Shown: in pieces, positions 5,826-7,086 of the stretch | How the letters are laid out: every line of letters starts with the position of its first letter | Numbering within the stretch: the first letter of the stretch is position 1 | Assembly (NCBI GenBank): GCA_964456445.1 | Contig: CAYWBI010000192.1 | Location: 1 to 7,086 of the forward strand | Source: CAYWBI01 sp964456445 | GTDB lineage: Bacteria > Calditrichota > Calditrichia > Calditrichales > J004 | DNA length: 7,086 bases | Reading direction: 5' to 3' | The notes under the pieces: model-generated | Databases searched by the model: none | Told to the model about the DNA's origin: nothing | What the model saw: the letters and a program-made list of their open reading frames with translations, nothing else | Position numbers and translations under genes: made by a program

Positions 5826-5960
5826 ATAAATGAACCGATTTTTGTTATTTTTATTATGGACAACTAAATATTTTGGAATTCCATTGAAATAACATTAAGG
5901 GGATTTGATTCCGAATAATATTAAAATTCGTTCAAAATCTGGTACATTTTGTTCATTTAT
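5826..5960. promoter_or_regulatory. Perfect 10-bp inverted repeat spanning the regulator-oxidase spacer
   Basis: ATAAATGAAC (5826-5835) and its exact complement GTTCATTTAT (5951-5960) sit at the two ends of the spacer between the AraC-type gene and the FAD oxidase gene, 115 bases apart. One arm lies directly upstream of the oxidase ribosome binding site; the other lies just beyond the regulator's stop codon. A 10-bp palindrome TGGAATTCCA lies between them at 5874-5883. Such paired sites could support looping by a dimeric AraC-type regulator, or could be the ends of a small inserted element. I found no convincing -35/-10 pair. Confidence 0.4.
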
Positions 5961-5979
5961 ACGGGGCAGCGGGCAAATT

Positions 5980-7044
5980 TTATATTGTTTTCACAAAAGA
6001 GGTGGGGGTTATTACAAATCTTCTTCGGAATACTCTGCTAAAATAGGTGGGGCTGTTAAAGCCGGAAGAAAATGCTATTTCAGCAATTGTCGCACGGGTA
6101 TGTTTGAGGGCTTTTAAGGAATGACGCAAACGCCATTCCTGAAGGAGTTTATTTGGGGCAAAGCCTGTCAGTGACTTTATTTTTCGATACGCTTGAGATC
6201 GGCTTAACCCTATTTCAATATGCAGTTTCTCACAATTAAAATCCGGATTTTCTAAGTTTTTATTAAAAATATCGTATAATTGTGACAAGAAAACGAAGTC
6301 GTCGTCTTGCACAATTCTAAAATCCTTTGATCCGGTTTTAGGGGAAACCGGTTCTTTTGCCGAAAGCGCTTTTGTCCCAGAATCAAGGAATATCGTATTT
6401 TTTACCCCCAGCTCGCACAAATGTTTTACTTTTTTCTTTGTTTCTCCAAATAATTTGTTTCCTTGCTCATCAACGGGTTTTCCACTGGCCAAGGCCATGG
6501 TAAATTCATAATTATCTGGAACCGTGTTTAAAATTTTATGGGTTAACAAAGCACATGATATAGCGTTTGAAGCAGAAACGAAGGAAACCATAATTTCATC
6601 GCCTGGTTGTAGAATTGGCATTCCTTTATACTGGGATATCAGTCTTTGAATTTCATTACGGTAATGGCCAAATTTACCAGTCAAATCAATCATGCTTATC
6701 AAAAGGATGGTACGATAACCCGTATCGAGCTCACCGGAAACAGTATAAGCCAGGTCGTTGACGCTTGTCCCCGAACCTAAGTAAAGATTGTATTCATCAT
6801 CCGCGACCTCGATAATATTACAGGCTGTACCGCCATGAGATTCCTTATGAACCAGGTGGCACGCATCCCTATCGGGCCCGGCCATCAGACAGAAAATGGT
6901 TTTTGCTCTTTCATTCACCCAATATTTTATCTGAATGACGCCGAATTTTTCTTGAATGGCCAAATCTTGCATATGCGCTTTAACAACGTCTTCTACCGTA
7001 AAATTGTCGGACTCAACTTTATGAATATCCATATATAAAGGCAT
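5980..7044 (-). CDS. Three-domain regulator: DUF4242 (SCO4226-like) + degenerate nucleotide-cyclase-like domain + AraC helix-turn-helix
   Basis: Predicted cytoplasmic one-component transcription factor of 354 residues. Residues 1-80 match DUF4242, the family of the Streptomyces nickel-binding protein SCO4226: MPLYMDIH start (Asp6, His8), AHMQDLAIQ (His24, Asp27), YW, FCLMAGP, and VHKESHGG (His66, His70). Residues about 108-230 resemble a class III adenylate/guanylate cyclase domain (TILLISMIDLT, LQPGDEIMVSF, ALASGKP, NKLFGE). The first metal Asp appears replaced by Ser117, Asp149 is kept, and the late Asn/Arg pair reads Lys204/His208, so catalysis is unlikely. Residues about 250-352 are an AraC DNA-binding domain with two helix-turn-helices (LHIEIGLSRSQAYRKIK; IAEIAFSSGFNSPTYFSRVFRRRF). 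The start at 7044 matches the DUF4242 start; GGGAG lies 13 bases upstream, rather far. It heads the oxidase-rhodanese-nitrilase series and is its likely regulator. Confidence 0.88.
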   Translation of the reverse strand: MPLYMDIHKVESDNFTVEDVVKAHMQDLAIQEKFGVIQIKYWVNERAKTIFCLMAGPDRDACHLVHKESHGGTACNIIEVADDEYNLYLGSGTSVNDLAYTVSGELDTGYRTILLISMIDLTGKFGHYRNEIQRLISQYKGMPILQPGDEIMVSFVSASNAISCALLTHKILNTVPDNYEFTMALASGKPVDEQGNKLFGETKKKVKHLCELGVKNTIFLDSGTKALSAKEPVSPKTGSKDFRIVQDDDFVFLSQLYDIFNKNLENPDFNCEKLHIEIGLSRSQAYRKIKSLTGFAPNKLLQEWRLRHSLKALKHTRATIAEIAFSSGFNSPTYFSRVFRRRFVITPTSFVKTI

Positions 7045-7086
7045 AGCTAAAATTTATCTCCCGATTGATGGCTTTTTAAATTATTA
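7045..7086 (-). promoter_or_regulatory. Partial upstream region of the AraC-type regulator
   Basis: Forty-two AT-rich bases reach the right edge. They contain GGGAG (minus strand) as the likely, distant ribosome binding site. The promoter, if separate, is cut off or unrecognisable; nothing else is visible. Confidence 0.3.

Noticed and set aside
1..7086. CRISPR array, tRNA, rRNA, insertion sequence or phage genes
   Set aside because: No regularly spaced repeats, cloverleaf-like segments, transposase or integrase motifs were seen on either strand.

Overview
The window is a compact bacterial stretch in which every confident gene lies on the minus strand, so it reads from right to left. Most starts have a purine-rich Shine-Dalgarno. 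Base composition is moderate: AT-rich spacers between genes of mixed composition. The AraC-type DNA-binding domain resembles those common in Bacteroidota and related phyla, and the stress-protein and sulfite-exporter pair recalls Calditrichota or Desulfobacterota. I cannot name the organism; an environmental member of one of these groups is a low-confidence guess.

Right block (7044 down to 2454): four genes in one direction. First is an unusual regulator with three parts: an N-terminal DUF4242 domain (the SCO4226 nickel-binding family), a degenerate class III nucleotide-cyclase-like domain, and a C-terminal AraC helix-turn-helix. A 169-base spacer with a perfect 10-bp inverted repeat follows. 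Then come a berberine-bridge-type FAD-linked oxidase, a two-domain rhodanese sulfurtransferase with active-site loop CQAGIR, and a nitrilase with an intact Glu-Lys-Cys triad. Together these suggest a small pathway handling a nitrile and/or cyanide. The FAD enzyme would oxidise an organic substrate, the nitrilase would hydrolyse a nitrile to an acid and ammonia, and the rhodanese would transfer sulfur to cyanide or another thiophile. The pathway is inferred from gene content; the substrate is unknown.

Middle (about 1830-2453): no confident gene. It holds a GC-rich patch with nested inverted repeats that looks like a REP-like or small mobile repeat. A doubtful 60-codon plus-strand ORF with a plausible ribosome binding site follows it.

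Left block (1827 down to 1): a TetR-family repressor, a single-domain universal stress protein, and a TauE/SafE-family exporter that runs off the left edge. The same operator-like palindrome, AAGTA-N6-TACTT preceded by ATGT, occurs just upstream of tetR and again between tetR and the stress-protein gene. This strongly suggests the repressor controls itself and the two genes downstream. If the rhodanese uses thiosulfate it would release sulfite, and TauE/SafE proteins include sulfite exporters, so the two blocks may be linked physiologically; this is speculative.
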